From Nanobdellota archaeon (GTDB lineage Archaea; Nanobdellota; Nanobdellia; Woesearchaeales; UBA12501), in NCBI GenBank assembly GCA_018812465.1, contig JAHJCS010000036.1, positions 1 through 7,727 on the forward strand: DNA of 7,727 nucleotides, given 5' to 3'. Below the pieces are notes generated by a model. The model made no database searches. It worked only from the letters and a program-made list of their open reading frames with translations, and was not told the origin of the DNA. How positions within the stretch are numbered: position 1 is the stretch's first letter; every line of letters starts with the position of its first letter. Positions 1 to 6,510 of this stretch are shown in pieces. The position numbers and the translations under genes were made by a program.

Positions 1-598
1 CCTCAACAGGTCAAAGACCCAGTCTCCATTGATTGTCATTGATCCAGTGCAGCCTGACAGGAATGCTGCAGCTGCGCTTGGAGAAGAGAAATTTGAGCTG
101 TTCAGGAAGCGGGCAGCAGAGTTCCTAAGATCTCCGTCCAAAAGATTCTTTGTCCAGGAGAAGATTGACATTCAAGAGATAATCAAAAAAGCTGGAGACG
201 CTAAGACAATATTATTGGATGTTGAGTCAGGCAAAGGGAAAGAGGATGTTGTTGGAGCAAAGCTCCTAAAGACGCTGCAGTTCATAGAGAAGCAGCTGAA
301 GATGAACTGTTTCAATGTGAAGAGCACAGGATGGAAGTGGGACAAGAAGAAGAAAGCTGTTTTCTGGATAGCAGTGGACAAGGAAGACCTCAGCAGGAAA
401 GCAATATGGGAAGGCCCTCCAGTGAAAGCGACCAGCCATTATGAAAGGTTCAAGAGTGTCCACAAAAAGACATTTGAGAAGGATGGGAAGATATATGCGG
501 AAGTGGACAGGAAGTTTGTCAATGCAGAAAGATTTATAAAACATCTGATGAAAGATGAGTATATCAAAGAGAGAGTTAAAAGCATCAGTTTAAGATAA
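1..598 (+). CDS. cca: CCA tRNA nucleotidyltransferase, archaeal type (3' part only)
   Basis: This is the C-terminal part of the enzyme that adds or repairs the 3'-terminal CCA of tRNA using CTP and ATP without a nucleic acid template. The reading frame is open to the window edge: codons from base 2 give LNRSKTQSPLIVIDPV, so the TTG at 29 is not the start and the true start lies upstream. About 199 residues are visible; archaeal CCA enzymes are usually around 440-460 residues, so the N-terminal polymerase-beta-like catalytic domain is missing here. Recognisable family features are VIDPVQPDRNAAAAL, the following FLRSPSKRFF stretch and GPPVKATSHYERF near the end; these belong to the central and tail domains of class I enzymes. 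The stop is TAA at 596-598. The next gene begins 15 bases later or a little further on, so the two may share a transcript. The class I type is a strong archaeal marker. Confidence 0.93.
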   Translation, partial: LNRSKTQSPLIVIDPVQPDRNAAAALGEEKFELFRKRAAEFLRSPSKRFFVQEKIDIQEIIKKAGDAKTILLDVESGKGKEDVVGAKLLKTLQFIEKQLKMNCFNVKSTGWKWDKKKKAVFWIAVDKEDLSRKAIWEGPPVKATSHYERFKSVHKKTFEKDGKIYAEVDRKFVNAERFIKHLMKDEYIKERVKSISLR

Positions 599-610
599 AT
601 ATTAGCCTTA

Positions 611-619
611 GAGGTGATC
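611..619 (+). promoter_or_regulatory. Extended Shine-Dalgarno-like site that bears on the start choice
   Basis: GAGGTGATC matches the complement of the 16S rRNA 3' end over nine bases. It overlaps the GTG at 614 and lies 12 bases before the ATG at 632. It therefore argues for the ATG as start, while conservation of the first beta strand argues for the GTG. Confidence 0.4.
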
Positions 620-1378
620 AAGATAAAAGCTATGATACTGGCAGCAGGATATGCCACAAGACTTTACCCATTGACAAAAGACAGGCCAAAGCCATTGCTT
701 CCGGTCGCAGGAAAGCCTATGGTTGAGTACATCATAGAGAAGCTTGAGCCTATAAAAGAGATAGATGAGGTCTATATTGTCACAAACAACAAGTTCTACA
801 GCAAGTTCATTTCATGGTCTCAGGGATATGAATCCAGCAAGAAGATAGTGATCCTGAATGACAAATCAATGTCTGAAGAAGACAAGCTTGGAGCAATAGG
901 AGATATGAGATTCTTCCTAGAACAGGGCAGGATAAAGGATGATGTCATAATAATTGGCGGAGACAACCTGTTTGAGTTCCAGATGAAGGATGTGATTGAT
1001 TTCTTCTATGACAAGAAAGAGCCTGTTGTTGTCCTGCATGACATCAAGCACCATGAGCTTGCGATGAGATTCGGCGTTGTTGAGATAGACGGGAATGAGA
1101 AGCTGATAAGCTTTGAGGAGAAGCCCCAGAGCCCAAAAACCACTCTGATAGCAATCTGCATGTATCTTCTGCCTAAAGAGAGCCTTCATATGATCAATGA
1201 ATATCTTGAGAGCGGAAAGAATCCTGACCAGCCAGGAAGATACATTGAATGGCTGCACAAGGTCAGGCATGTTTTTGGGTTTGTGTTTGAGGGTGAATGG
1301 TTTGACATAGGAGACCATGACAAGCTGGCTGAGGCCAATGAGGTCTATGAGAAGAAAAATAAGGCAAGACCGGCCTGA
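614..1378 (+). CDS. Sugar-1-phosphate nucleotidyltransferase (NDP-sugar synthase family)
   Basis: This is a cytosolic enzyme of the glucose-1-phosphate thymidylyl/uridylyltransferase fold, which joins a sugar-1-phosphate and an NTP to give an NDP-sugar and pyrophosphate. Visible motifs, counted from the GTG at 614, are the nucleotide-binding loop LAAGYATRLYPLTKDRPKP (residues 9-27), IGGDN (114-118, metal-binding Asp), FEEKP (167-171) and EWFDIGD (228-234). The loop reads GYATR where GxGTR is usual. At 254 residues it matches the short stand-alone members with no C-terminal left-handed helix domain. The start is uncertain. GTG 614 keeps the full first beta strand (IKAMILAAG) that homologues have. 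However, GAGGTGATC at 611-619 matches the anti-Shine-Dalgarno sequence and could instead serve the ATG at 632, giving 248 residues. Sugar and base specificity cannot be read from sequence; a role in surface glycan or glycolipid precursor supply is the usual one. Confidence 0.9.
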   Translation: MIKIKAMILAAGYATRLYPLTKDRPKPLLPVAGKPMVEYIIEKLEPIKEIDEVYIVTNNKFYSKFISWSQGYESSKKIVILNDKSMSEEDKLGAIGDMRFFLEQGRIKDDVIIIGGDNLFEFQMKDVIDFFYDKKEPVVVLHDIKHHELAMRFGVVEIDGNEKLISFEEKPQSPKTTLIAICMYLLPKESLHMINEYLESGKNPDQPGRYIEWLHKVRHVFGFVFEGEWFDIGDHDKLAEANEVYEKKNKARPA

Positions 1379-1399
1379 TTCTTGAGGGCCCTAATGAAC

Positions 1400-1412
1400 C
1401 CCAGAATCTGGG
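1400..1412 (+). terminator. Short GC hairpin after the nucleotidyltransferase gene
   Basis: CCCAG-AAT-CTGGG forms a 5-bp stem with a three-base loop, 22 bases after the stop codon. It is followed by an AT-rich stretch (AAATAATTCTTATT) rather than a clean T run. It may mark the end of the cca-nucleotidyltransferase transcript, since the next gene has its own promoter. The evidence is weak. Confidence 0.25.
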
Positions 1413-1471
1413 AAATAATTCTTATTGTGCAGATTATCTGACTCATCTATCTCTTGCATTGAATAAAAAAA

Positions 1472-1479
1472 TATTTAAA
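1472..1479 (+). promoter_or_regulatory. TATA box of the HerA-like gene
   Basis: TATTTAAA is preceded by an A-rich BRE-like run. Its centre is 26-27 bases before the ATG at 1502, which is the archaeal distance from TATA centre to transcription start. The transcript would therefore be leaderless and begin at that ATG. This supports the ATG at 1502 over the TTG at 1496. Confidence 0.65.
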
Positions 1480-1501
1480 CATAGGTAAAAGCATATTGAT
1501 T

Positions 1502-3472
1502 ATGGCAGTGGGCAGGATAACAGGAAAGAGCACAACACTGGAGTTTGAGCTTGAGGTAGAGGATAATCTAAGAAAGTTTGAGTATCTTCAGCTGCCTCAT
1601 CCTGAAAGTAATGAGAACACAGAGGTATTGTGCCAGGTTGTAGAGATAACCAAGTCAGGAGACAAGACAACTGCAAAATGCAATATCATAGGATACAGGA
1701 AAGACAACAGGATAAGACAGATGATGGTGCCTTTTGATCCTGGGACTGAGGCAGAGAGAGCGACAGATGATTTCGTGAGCGAGATAATAAGGATAGAGAA
1801 GAACAGGTATTCTGCAGAGATAGGCAAGCTCCAGGGAAAGAACATTGATGTGTATATTGACTTGAGAAAATCATTATCAAAACATATAAGCATCCTTGCA
1901 AAGAGCGGTTCAGGAAAGTCATACTGCACAGGAGTGCTTATTGAGGAGATAATAGAGAAGGGCATTCCGGTGATAGTGATTGATCCGCATGGAGAATACA
2001 ACACACTGAAGTATCCTGGAGATAACAAAGAGATAGCCAAGAGTTACATAAGCCAGATTGAAGAATATGGGGATATAAGGATAAATCCTAACCTAAAACC
2101 GCTGAAGCTGTCAAATCCAAGTTCTACTGAGGAGATAATCCATATCCTGCCTGCAAAACTGAACCCTAACCAGCAGGCATTGGTGTACGGAGCTCTGAAT
2201 AACCTTGATTCATTTGACTTTGAGTCGCTTATTATAGAGCTAGAATCAGAGGAGAATCCCTCTAAATGGACCCTGATAAGCATGATTGATCATATAAGGA
2301 AGAAAGAGCTTTTCTCGTCAAGCCCCACAAACTATAATGAGCTCATCCAGCCAGGGAAATGCTCCATAATCAATCTCAAAGGAGTTGATCCAGATATACA
2401 GCAGATAATAGTCTACAAACTCATGAACGACCTCTTTCAGCAAAGGAAAAGAGAGAGGATCCCCCCATTCTTTGCAGTCATTGAAGAAGCCCATAATTAC
2501 TGCCCAGAAAGAAGCTTTGGAGAGGCAAAAAGTTCCAAGATACTAAGGACAATAGCCTCAGAAGGAAGAAAATTCGGGATGGGTCTTTGTATAATAAGCC
2601 AGAGACCTTCAAGAGTTGATAAATCTGTGCTTAGCCAATGCAGTACTCAGATGGTGCTTAAGATAACAAACCCTCATGATATAAAAGCAGTCTCTAATTC
2701 AGTTGAAGGGATGACCTATGAGACAGAAAAAGAGATAATAAACCTGCCTATTGGGGAAGCTCTTGTCACAGGTGTAGTTGATATGCCCCTTTTTGTGAGA
2801 ATACGGGAAAGAAGGACAAAACATGGGGGAGAGCAGGTTAATCTCTTGAGTGAAGAAGATACTCCAGGAGAGGACATAATAAAAGGAATAGAGGAGTTCA
2901 AGAACAAAGACATACTTCCGCTTATCCTGCCAGGATTAAGCAAGAAGGATCTTATGCTTATGAATGATACCCAGATAAAGATAAACACTTATCTTGTTCC
3001 TTCAGTCATATTCACATGCTATACTGAAGGTGAATTCAGGATACTTGTAGACCTTATCAATGGAAAGATCATAAAAGATATTGACAATGATATATCATAT
3101 GATCTGCCTGACCTGAGCAATCTTTCACCTAATGAGATGGAAACAATCAAGATGAAAGATGATTTCACTGCTGCAGATGTGATGCTGAGAAAAGGCATGG
3201 ACTTCTCAAGTGCAATGAATCTCTGTGAAACAATGGCCAGCAAAGGTTACCTTGAGAAGATAGACAATAAGTACAGAACAAAACAAGGCATGATGATTGA
3301 TATAATCAAATGCAACACTTTTAAGGATGTTGAATACAAAAATGTGGATTATGAGAGAAAACTTGAGAAAAAGATAGAGATTGATGAGATCAAACAGAAG
3401 TTAAGCAAACTCACTGAGATAAAAGATCATAAAGAATGTTTTATTGTATGGCACAAGATAAAGAGTCAATAA
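1502..3472 (+). CDS. HerA-family hexameric ATPase (DUF87, FtsK/HerA superfamily)
   Basis: This is a 656-residue DNA-translocase-type ATPase. In archaea HerA works with the nuclease NurA and Mre11-Rad50 in DNA end resection. Residues 1 to about 100 resemble the N-terminal HAS-barrel. Walker A is AKSGSGKS (133-140), followed by VIVIDPHGEY. Walker B is FFAVIEEAH (323-331) with the catalytic acidic pair. SEGRKFG (353-359) and ISQRPSRV (365-372) match the HerA segment carrying sensor and arginine-finger residues. About 200 residues follow the ATPase core. They include a helical, possibly winged-helix stretch (DLSNLSPNEMETIKMKDDF onwards) and a charged tail, making the protein longer than many HerA proteins. 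No NurA, Mre11 or Rad50 gene is adjacent in this window, so a different partner, or a DUF87 relative with another role, remains possible. The ATG at 1502 is chosen because it sits at the leaderless distance from the TATA box; TTG 1496 would add two residues. Confidence 0.88.
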   Translation: MAVGRITGKSTTLEFELEVEDNLRKFEYLQLPHPESNENTEVLCQVVEITKSGDKTTAKCNIIGYRKDNRIRQMMVPFDPGTEAERATDDFVSEIIRIEKNRYSAEIGKLQGKNIDVYIDLRKSLSKHISILAKSGSGKSYCTGVLIEEIIEKGIPVIVIDPHGEYNTLKYPGDNKEIAKSYISQIEEYGDIRINPNLKPLKLSNPSSTEEIIHILPAKLNPNQQALVYGALNNLDSFDFESLIIELESEENPSKWTLISMIDHIRKKELFSSSPTNYNELIQPGKCSIINLKGVDPDIQQIIVYKLMNDLFQQRKRERIPPFFAVIEEAHNYCPERSFGEAKSSKILRTIASEGRKFGMGLCIISQRPSRVDKSVLSQCSTQMVLKITNPHDIKAVSNSVEGMTYETEKEIINLPIGEALVTGVVDMPLFVRIRERRTKHGGEQVNLLSEEDTPGEDIIKGIEEFKNKDILPLILPGLSKKDLMLMNDTQIKINTYLVPSVIFTCYTEGEFRILVDLINGKIIKDIDNDISYDLPDLSNLSPNEMETIKMKDDFTAADVMLRKGMDFSSAMNLCETMASKGYLEKIDNKYRTKQGMMIDIIKCNTFKDVEYKNVDYERKLEKKIEIDEIKQKLSKLTEIKDHKECFIVWHKIKSQ

Positions 3473-3507
3473 GCAGAATTTGATGATTGCAGACTTTCAA
3501 AGCAATA

Positions 3508-3515
3508 TTTATATA
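3508..3515 (+). promoter_or_regulatory. TATA box of the small membrane protein gene
   Basis: TTTATATA is a consensus archaeal box A. Its centre lies 26-27 bases before the ATG at 3538, so the mRNA is predicted to be leaderless. It shows that this gene is transcribed separately from the HerA-like gene. Confidence 0.75.
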
Positions 3516-3537
3516 ATAAAAGAGGATAAACAGCCTT

Positions 3538-4017
3538 ATGAATAACATAATAGAGATGATATTGATCACGCTTCTTCCTTTTCTAGAGCTAAGAGCAAGC
3601 ATACCTTATGGGATACTTAAGCTTGGCATGGGATGGATAGTTGTCTTTGCTGTATGCGTCATCGCAAACATTGCTCTTGCTCCGGTAGTGTACTTCTTTC
3701 TTGACAAAGTGATCCATATCTTTCTCAGGATAAAAGTGATCAACAGGATTTACCAGCATTATGTTGAAAAGACCCAGAAGAAGATACACAAATATGTTGA
3801 CAAGTATGGTGAATGGGCACTTGCACTGTTCATCGCAGTGCCACTTCCAGGATCAGGGGTGTACACTGGAATGCTTGCTGCATATCTTCTTGGGCTTGGC
3901 TACAAGAAATCATTCTATGCTGCGGTGATAGGAGTATTGATTGCAGGGATTATTGTGACACTGATAAGTGTGACTGGGTCTGAGGCATGGTTCTTCCTGA
4001 TCAAGATGAATGGATGA
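3538..4017 (+). CDS. Small multi-pass membrane protein, COG2426 / Sm_multidrug_ex family
   Basis: This is a 159-residue integral membrane protein. It matches the family annotated as putative small multidrug export proteins (PF06695, COG2426), whose actual substrate is not established. The family signature is visible twice: LLPFLELRASIPYGI near the N terminus (residues about 12-26) and VPLPGSGVYTGMLAAYLLG (about 101-119). Four hydrophobic segments are seen at roughly 4-24 (interrupted by ELR, possibly re-entrant), 33-55, 93-118 and 126-147. A basic, partly amphipathic cytosolic stretch (about 56-90, rich in Lys, Ile and Tyr) separates segments 2 and 3. The length is normal for the family. The ATG is supported by the leaderless promoter spacing. 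The pairs of Pro/Gly-rich motifs suggest an inverted-repeat fold, but the export function is carried over from the family name only. Confidence 0.85.
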   Translation: MNNIIEMILITLLPFLELRASIPYGILKLGMGWIVVFAVCVIANIALAPVVYFFLDKVIHIFLRIKVINRIYQHYVEKTQKKIHKYVDKYGEWALALFIAVPLPGSGVYTGMLAAYLLGLGYKKSFYAAVIGVLIAGIIVTLISVTGSEAWFFLIKMNG

Positions 4018-4141
4018 TTGGACACTAAAATATATTATGTTCTTACGATAGCTTCGGAAAATATACGGAAGTAGCATATAAAAGAAGGTAATCTTCATTG
4101 ATTTGGTTGTTCTTTCAATAAATTCGTGATATATCCGGAAA

Positions 4142-4149
4142 TTATATAG
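4142..4149 (+). promoter_or_regulatory. Candidate BRE/TATA promoter of the three-gene operon
   Basis: CCGGAAA (4135-4141) resembles a BRE and precedes TTATATAG. Transcription would begin near 4171, giving a leader of about 14 bases. A second T/A-rich box (TTTAAAAA, 4158-4165) lies about 24 bases from the ATG at 4185 and could instead give a leaderless mRNA. The two cannot be separated by eye. Confidence 0.5.
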
Positions 4150-4170
4150 AAACTGATTTTAAAAATAAAA

Positions 4171-4183
4171 CCTCAGAAAGAGG
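4171..4183 (+). promoter_or_regulatory. Small hairpin directly before the operon start codon
   Basis: CCTC-AGAAA-GAGG pairs perfectly over 4 bp and ends two bases before the ATG at 4185. The GAGG arm is the only Shine-Dalgarno-like sequence here but is too close to the ATG to act normally. If the transcript starts near 4171, this hairpin would be its very 5' end. Confidence 0.3.
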
Positions 4184-4184
4184 T

Positions 4185-5450
4185 ATGGTAGAAACAATTG
4201 AACAACTGGATGAATCAACATCATTAGACCTTAAAATAAGGCTTCTTACAGAGGGTTTAGATGTGGATGCTGAGTCAATAAGGCAGAATTTTCCTGATAT
4301 CCAGGATTATAAGGTCAATAATCTCAAGGTATCAGACAGGCACTTTGCAAAGCCTGGAAGCAAAATAAGGTACTATATCCCTGATGAGCTTATGCTTCAT
4401 GAGGATGGAAAGAGATCTGTTGTCAAAGTCTATTATACCCAGAATTCAAGACTCATGCTTTCGCATGATGGAGAAGATCTCATAATATCAGACAAAAACA
4501 ATGGAGATAAAACACACCAGGCTATCTCTTTATTGAAGAAGAGCGTAGTGCACCAAAAAGAGATTGAAGGCAGCAGATTGAGCGAATATGTGAGTGTTGT
4601 GGGTCTTGATAAGGTATCAGTTATACCTTATGATGGCTGCTCTAATTGGGTATTAGGGAATCAATGCAAATTCTGTGGAGCCAATCCAAAGAGACTTGGA
4701 TTTACAAAAGGAAAGCCTAATGTGATTGAGATAGGATCAGATTATGGCAACAATATCTCTGGATGGTGGAACCACAACAGAGAGAATTCGCTGGCAGGTA
4801 TCAGAGAAGGTATTGCGGCTCTTCTTTCTGACCCAAGCGTAGAGCCTCATTTCCACCTGATGTTCATGGCAGGAAACCTGATAGATGTCAATGCAGAATG
4901 GGATATCCTGCTGGATATAATAGGATCAGTTGCAGCAGATCATGACATTTACAGGATGGACAGCTCAGTAATAGCGATGCCTCCCGCAGATTTCAGCAAG
5001 GTATCAAGAGCGCATGATCTTGGAATCTCCAATATAGCATTCAATATGGAGTGTTATGATCATGAGACATTCAAGGAAGTATGTCCTGGTAAAGAAGAGA
5101 TGCATGGCTATCATAATATGATAAGAGATCTTGAAAGATGTGTTGATATCTATGGAGCAGGAAATGTGAGGACAAATTTTGTTCTTGGGTCAGAGAGGAT
5201 AGAAACACTAAAGCAAGGAGTTATGAATCTTGCATCTAAAGGGATAGTCTCTGATTACAGCACATTCTTTCCAAGACCAGCTTCAGGTTGGGCAAACAGA
5301 AGTCCTACAGAGAAAGGATATCTCATAGAGTTTTCTGACTTCGTGACTGAGGTATACCTGGAGAATGGATTCAAACCGTATGCATGCGAAGTCAGCTCAA
5401 GATCAAGCATAGCGAATGAGGTATATAACCAGAAAAATGGAGATAGATAA
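4185..5450 (+). CDS. Radical SAM-like protein with CX8CX2C cysteine motif
   Basis: This 421-residue protein is probably a radical S-adenosylmethionine enzyme, using a 4Fe-4S cluster to cleave SAM. The likely cluster ligands are C152, C161 and C164 in GCSNWVLGNQCKFCGA, spaced CX8CX2C instead of the canonical CX3CX2C. After it come features of a radical SAM barrel: HLMFMAGNLID (224-234), in the place of the GGE-type SAM-contact motif; IAFNMECYDHETFKEVCPGK (284-303), like the strand and turn typical of these enzymes; and VRTNFVLGSERIETLKQG (328-345), like the G-x-E segment. The first 140 residues have no family I recognise; HFAKPGSKIRYYIPDELM suggests a globular extra domain. Further cysteines are C290, C300, C319 and C401. 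The gene opens a tightly packed operon and overlaps the next gene by 14 bases. Its substrate is unknown; the context suggests a ribosylated or phosphorylated compound. The radical SAM fold is inferred from motifs alone. Confidence 0.75.
   Translation: MVETIEQLDESTSLDLKIRLLTEGLDVDAESIRQNFPDIQDYKVNNLKVSDRHFAKPGSKIRYYIPDELMLHEDGKRSVVKVYYTQNSRLMLSHDGEDLIISDKNNGDKTHQAISLLKKSVVHQKEIEGSRLSEYVSVVGLDKVSVIPYDGCSNWVLGNQCKFCGANPKRLGFTKGKPNVIEIGSDYGNNISGWWNHNRENSLAGIREGIAALLSDPSVEPHFHLMFMAGNLIDVNAEWDILLDIIGSVAADHDIYRMDSSVIAMPPADFSKVSRAHDLGISNIAFNMECYDHETFKEVCPGKEEMHGYHNMIRDLERCVDIYGAGNVRTNFVLGSERIETLKQGVMNLASKGIVSDYSTFFPRPASGWANRSPTEKGYLIEFSDFVTEVYLENGFKPYACEVSSRSSIANEVYNQKNGDR
5419..5423 (+). promoter_or_regulatory. 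Internal ribosome-binding site for the second operon gene
   Basis: GAGGT lies inside the end of the radical SAM gene and 13 bases before the ATG at 5437. It falls after the alternative ATG at 5416 and so can only serve the later start. The spacing is somewhat long. Confidence 0.4.
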
Positions 5451-6510
5451 TCTGGTCAGAAAGGAGACTGGAGATCTCCTTGAAGTATTGGATAAGATAG
5501 ATCCAGGAATAATTGTGCAGAACAAGGCACATAAGAAACTGAACCTTATAGATATAACCTCAGACCCAGATATCCTACTCAAAAGAATACAGGAGGGATG
5601 GACTGTATATCCTGGAAAGAGGAATTATGTACTCCAGGCTCCTGAAGCTGTAGTCTGCGACCTAAGTGAGATGACACCTAATAAGACTGATTCTCTTGTT
5701 GAGATAGCCACAGTCTACAGGACAATCAACCAGATAGGGGTGCACAAGGTCCTCCAGTCAGTACTTAATCCATATTTTGATGGTCTTGAGGTGATACCAA
5801 ACCTAGGCGGGTCATGTGAGAGCGAGATAAGGATGATAGGGTCTGATAAAAGGATATTTGATCTTCCATCCGCTATAATGAGTTACCTGAAAACAACAGA
5901 TGAATGGCATCACAATTATCAGTTATCAGCAAGAAAGGTCAAAGAGAGAACTATTGCCTCATCAGATTTGCCTATCAATCAATGTGAACAAAAGACAAAT
6001 GATCTCTTCGAGAAAACAAGAAAACTTTATGATCAGCTTGGCATAAAAGGGATACCTGACTATGCAGTTACTGGACCATGGGGGAATCTGCCTGAATGCG
6101 ACAAGTATATGTTTGTGATGAAATCTGGATTCAAGTATGCTCTGGGATTTGTTGAAGATACAGGAAAAGATGATGATATCTGCTTATGGGAATATCATGA
6201 GGGCTTGAGCTATGACAAGGAGCTTAGGATAGGATGCCGGGATCTTGAAGGAAAGACTGTTGGGATAATAGACAGGTCATACTCAGGGAATACATTGGAT
6301 ACATTAAGAGATGATGCCATAAAAGAGAAGGCTAATCCCATAGTGATATCAGTATTCCCAAAATCCACAATATCCTTAGAAAGGTCAGATTATATGATCT
6401 TCCTAGATAGAGTGGTCAAGACTGAACTGATAGATAAAGAGGAAGGATGGGCATTGAGACTCTTTGAAGAAATAAGCAGGGGGGATGAATCTTATGGAAA
6501 TAGAGATTAG
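5437..6510 (+). CDS. Phosphoribosyltransferase-like protein with a novel N-terminal region
   Basis: This is a 357-residue soluble protein. The C-terminal third resembles a type I phosphoribosyltransferase: GKTVGIIDRSYSGNTLDTL (272-290) has the hydrophobic strand, Asp and SGNTL of a PRPP-binding loop. It is followed by NPIVISVFPKS and YMIFLDRVV, like the later strands of that fold. The usual second acidic residue of the loop is Arg here (R280), so activity or substrate may differ. A helix-like LFEKTRKLYDQLGIKGIPDY (190-209) leads into the domain. Residues 1-180, including VYPGKRNYVLQAPEAVV, PNLGGSCESEIRMIG and EWHHNYQLSARKV, match no family I recognise. The ATG at 5437 is preferred because GAGGT (5419-5423) lies upstream of it; the in-frame ATG at 5416 would add seven residues and has no such site before it. 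It overlaps the radical SAM gene by 14 bases and the CYTH gene by 17, implying coupled translation. Confidence 0.7.
   Translation: MEIDNLVRKETGDLLEVLDKIDPGIIVQNKAHKKLNLIDITSDPDILLKRIQEGWTVYPGKRNYVLQAPEAVVCDLSEMTPNKTDSLVEIATVYRTINQIGVHKVLQSVLNPYFDGLEVIPNLGGSCESEIRMIGSDKRIFDLPSAIMSYLKTTDEWHHNYQLSARKVKERTIASSDLPINQCEQKTNDLFEKTRKLYDQLGIKGIPDYAVTGPWGNLPECDKYMFVMKSGFKYALGFVEDTGKDDDICLWEYHEGLSYDKELRIGCRDLEGKTVGIIDRSYSGNTLDTLRDDAIKEKANPIVISVFPKSTISLERSDYMIFLDRVVKTELIDKEEGWALRLFEEISRGDESYGNRD
6480..6484 (+). promoter_or_regulatory. Internal ribosome-binding site for the CYTH gene
   Basis: A purine run (AGGGGGGATGA around 6478-6488) places GGGGG nine bases before the ATG at 6494. It directly abuts the other in-frame ATG at 6485. 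It therefore favours 6494 as the start. Confidence 0.5.

Noticed and set aside
29..31. TTG as start of the first gene
   Set aside because: The frame stays open to the window edge and the upstream residues continue the archaeal CCA enzyme sequence, so the gene begins outside the window.
917..1318. 133-residue ORF on the minus strand
   Set aside because: It is antisense to the nucleotidyltransferase gene across its conserved motifs, with no promoter or ribosome-binding site and no recognisable domain.
1597..2040. 147-residue ORF on the minus strand
   Set aside because: It lies wholly inside the HerA-like gene over its N-terminal domain and Walker A region, has low-complexity Ser/Ile/Leu content and no family resemblance.
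3481..3500. TGATGA as box C of a guide RNA
   Set aside because: No CTGA box D lies at a suitable distance and the region is occupied by the promoter of the membrane-protein gene.
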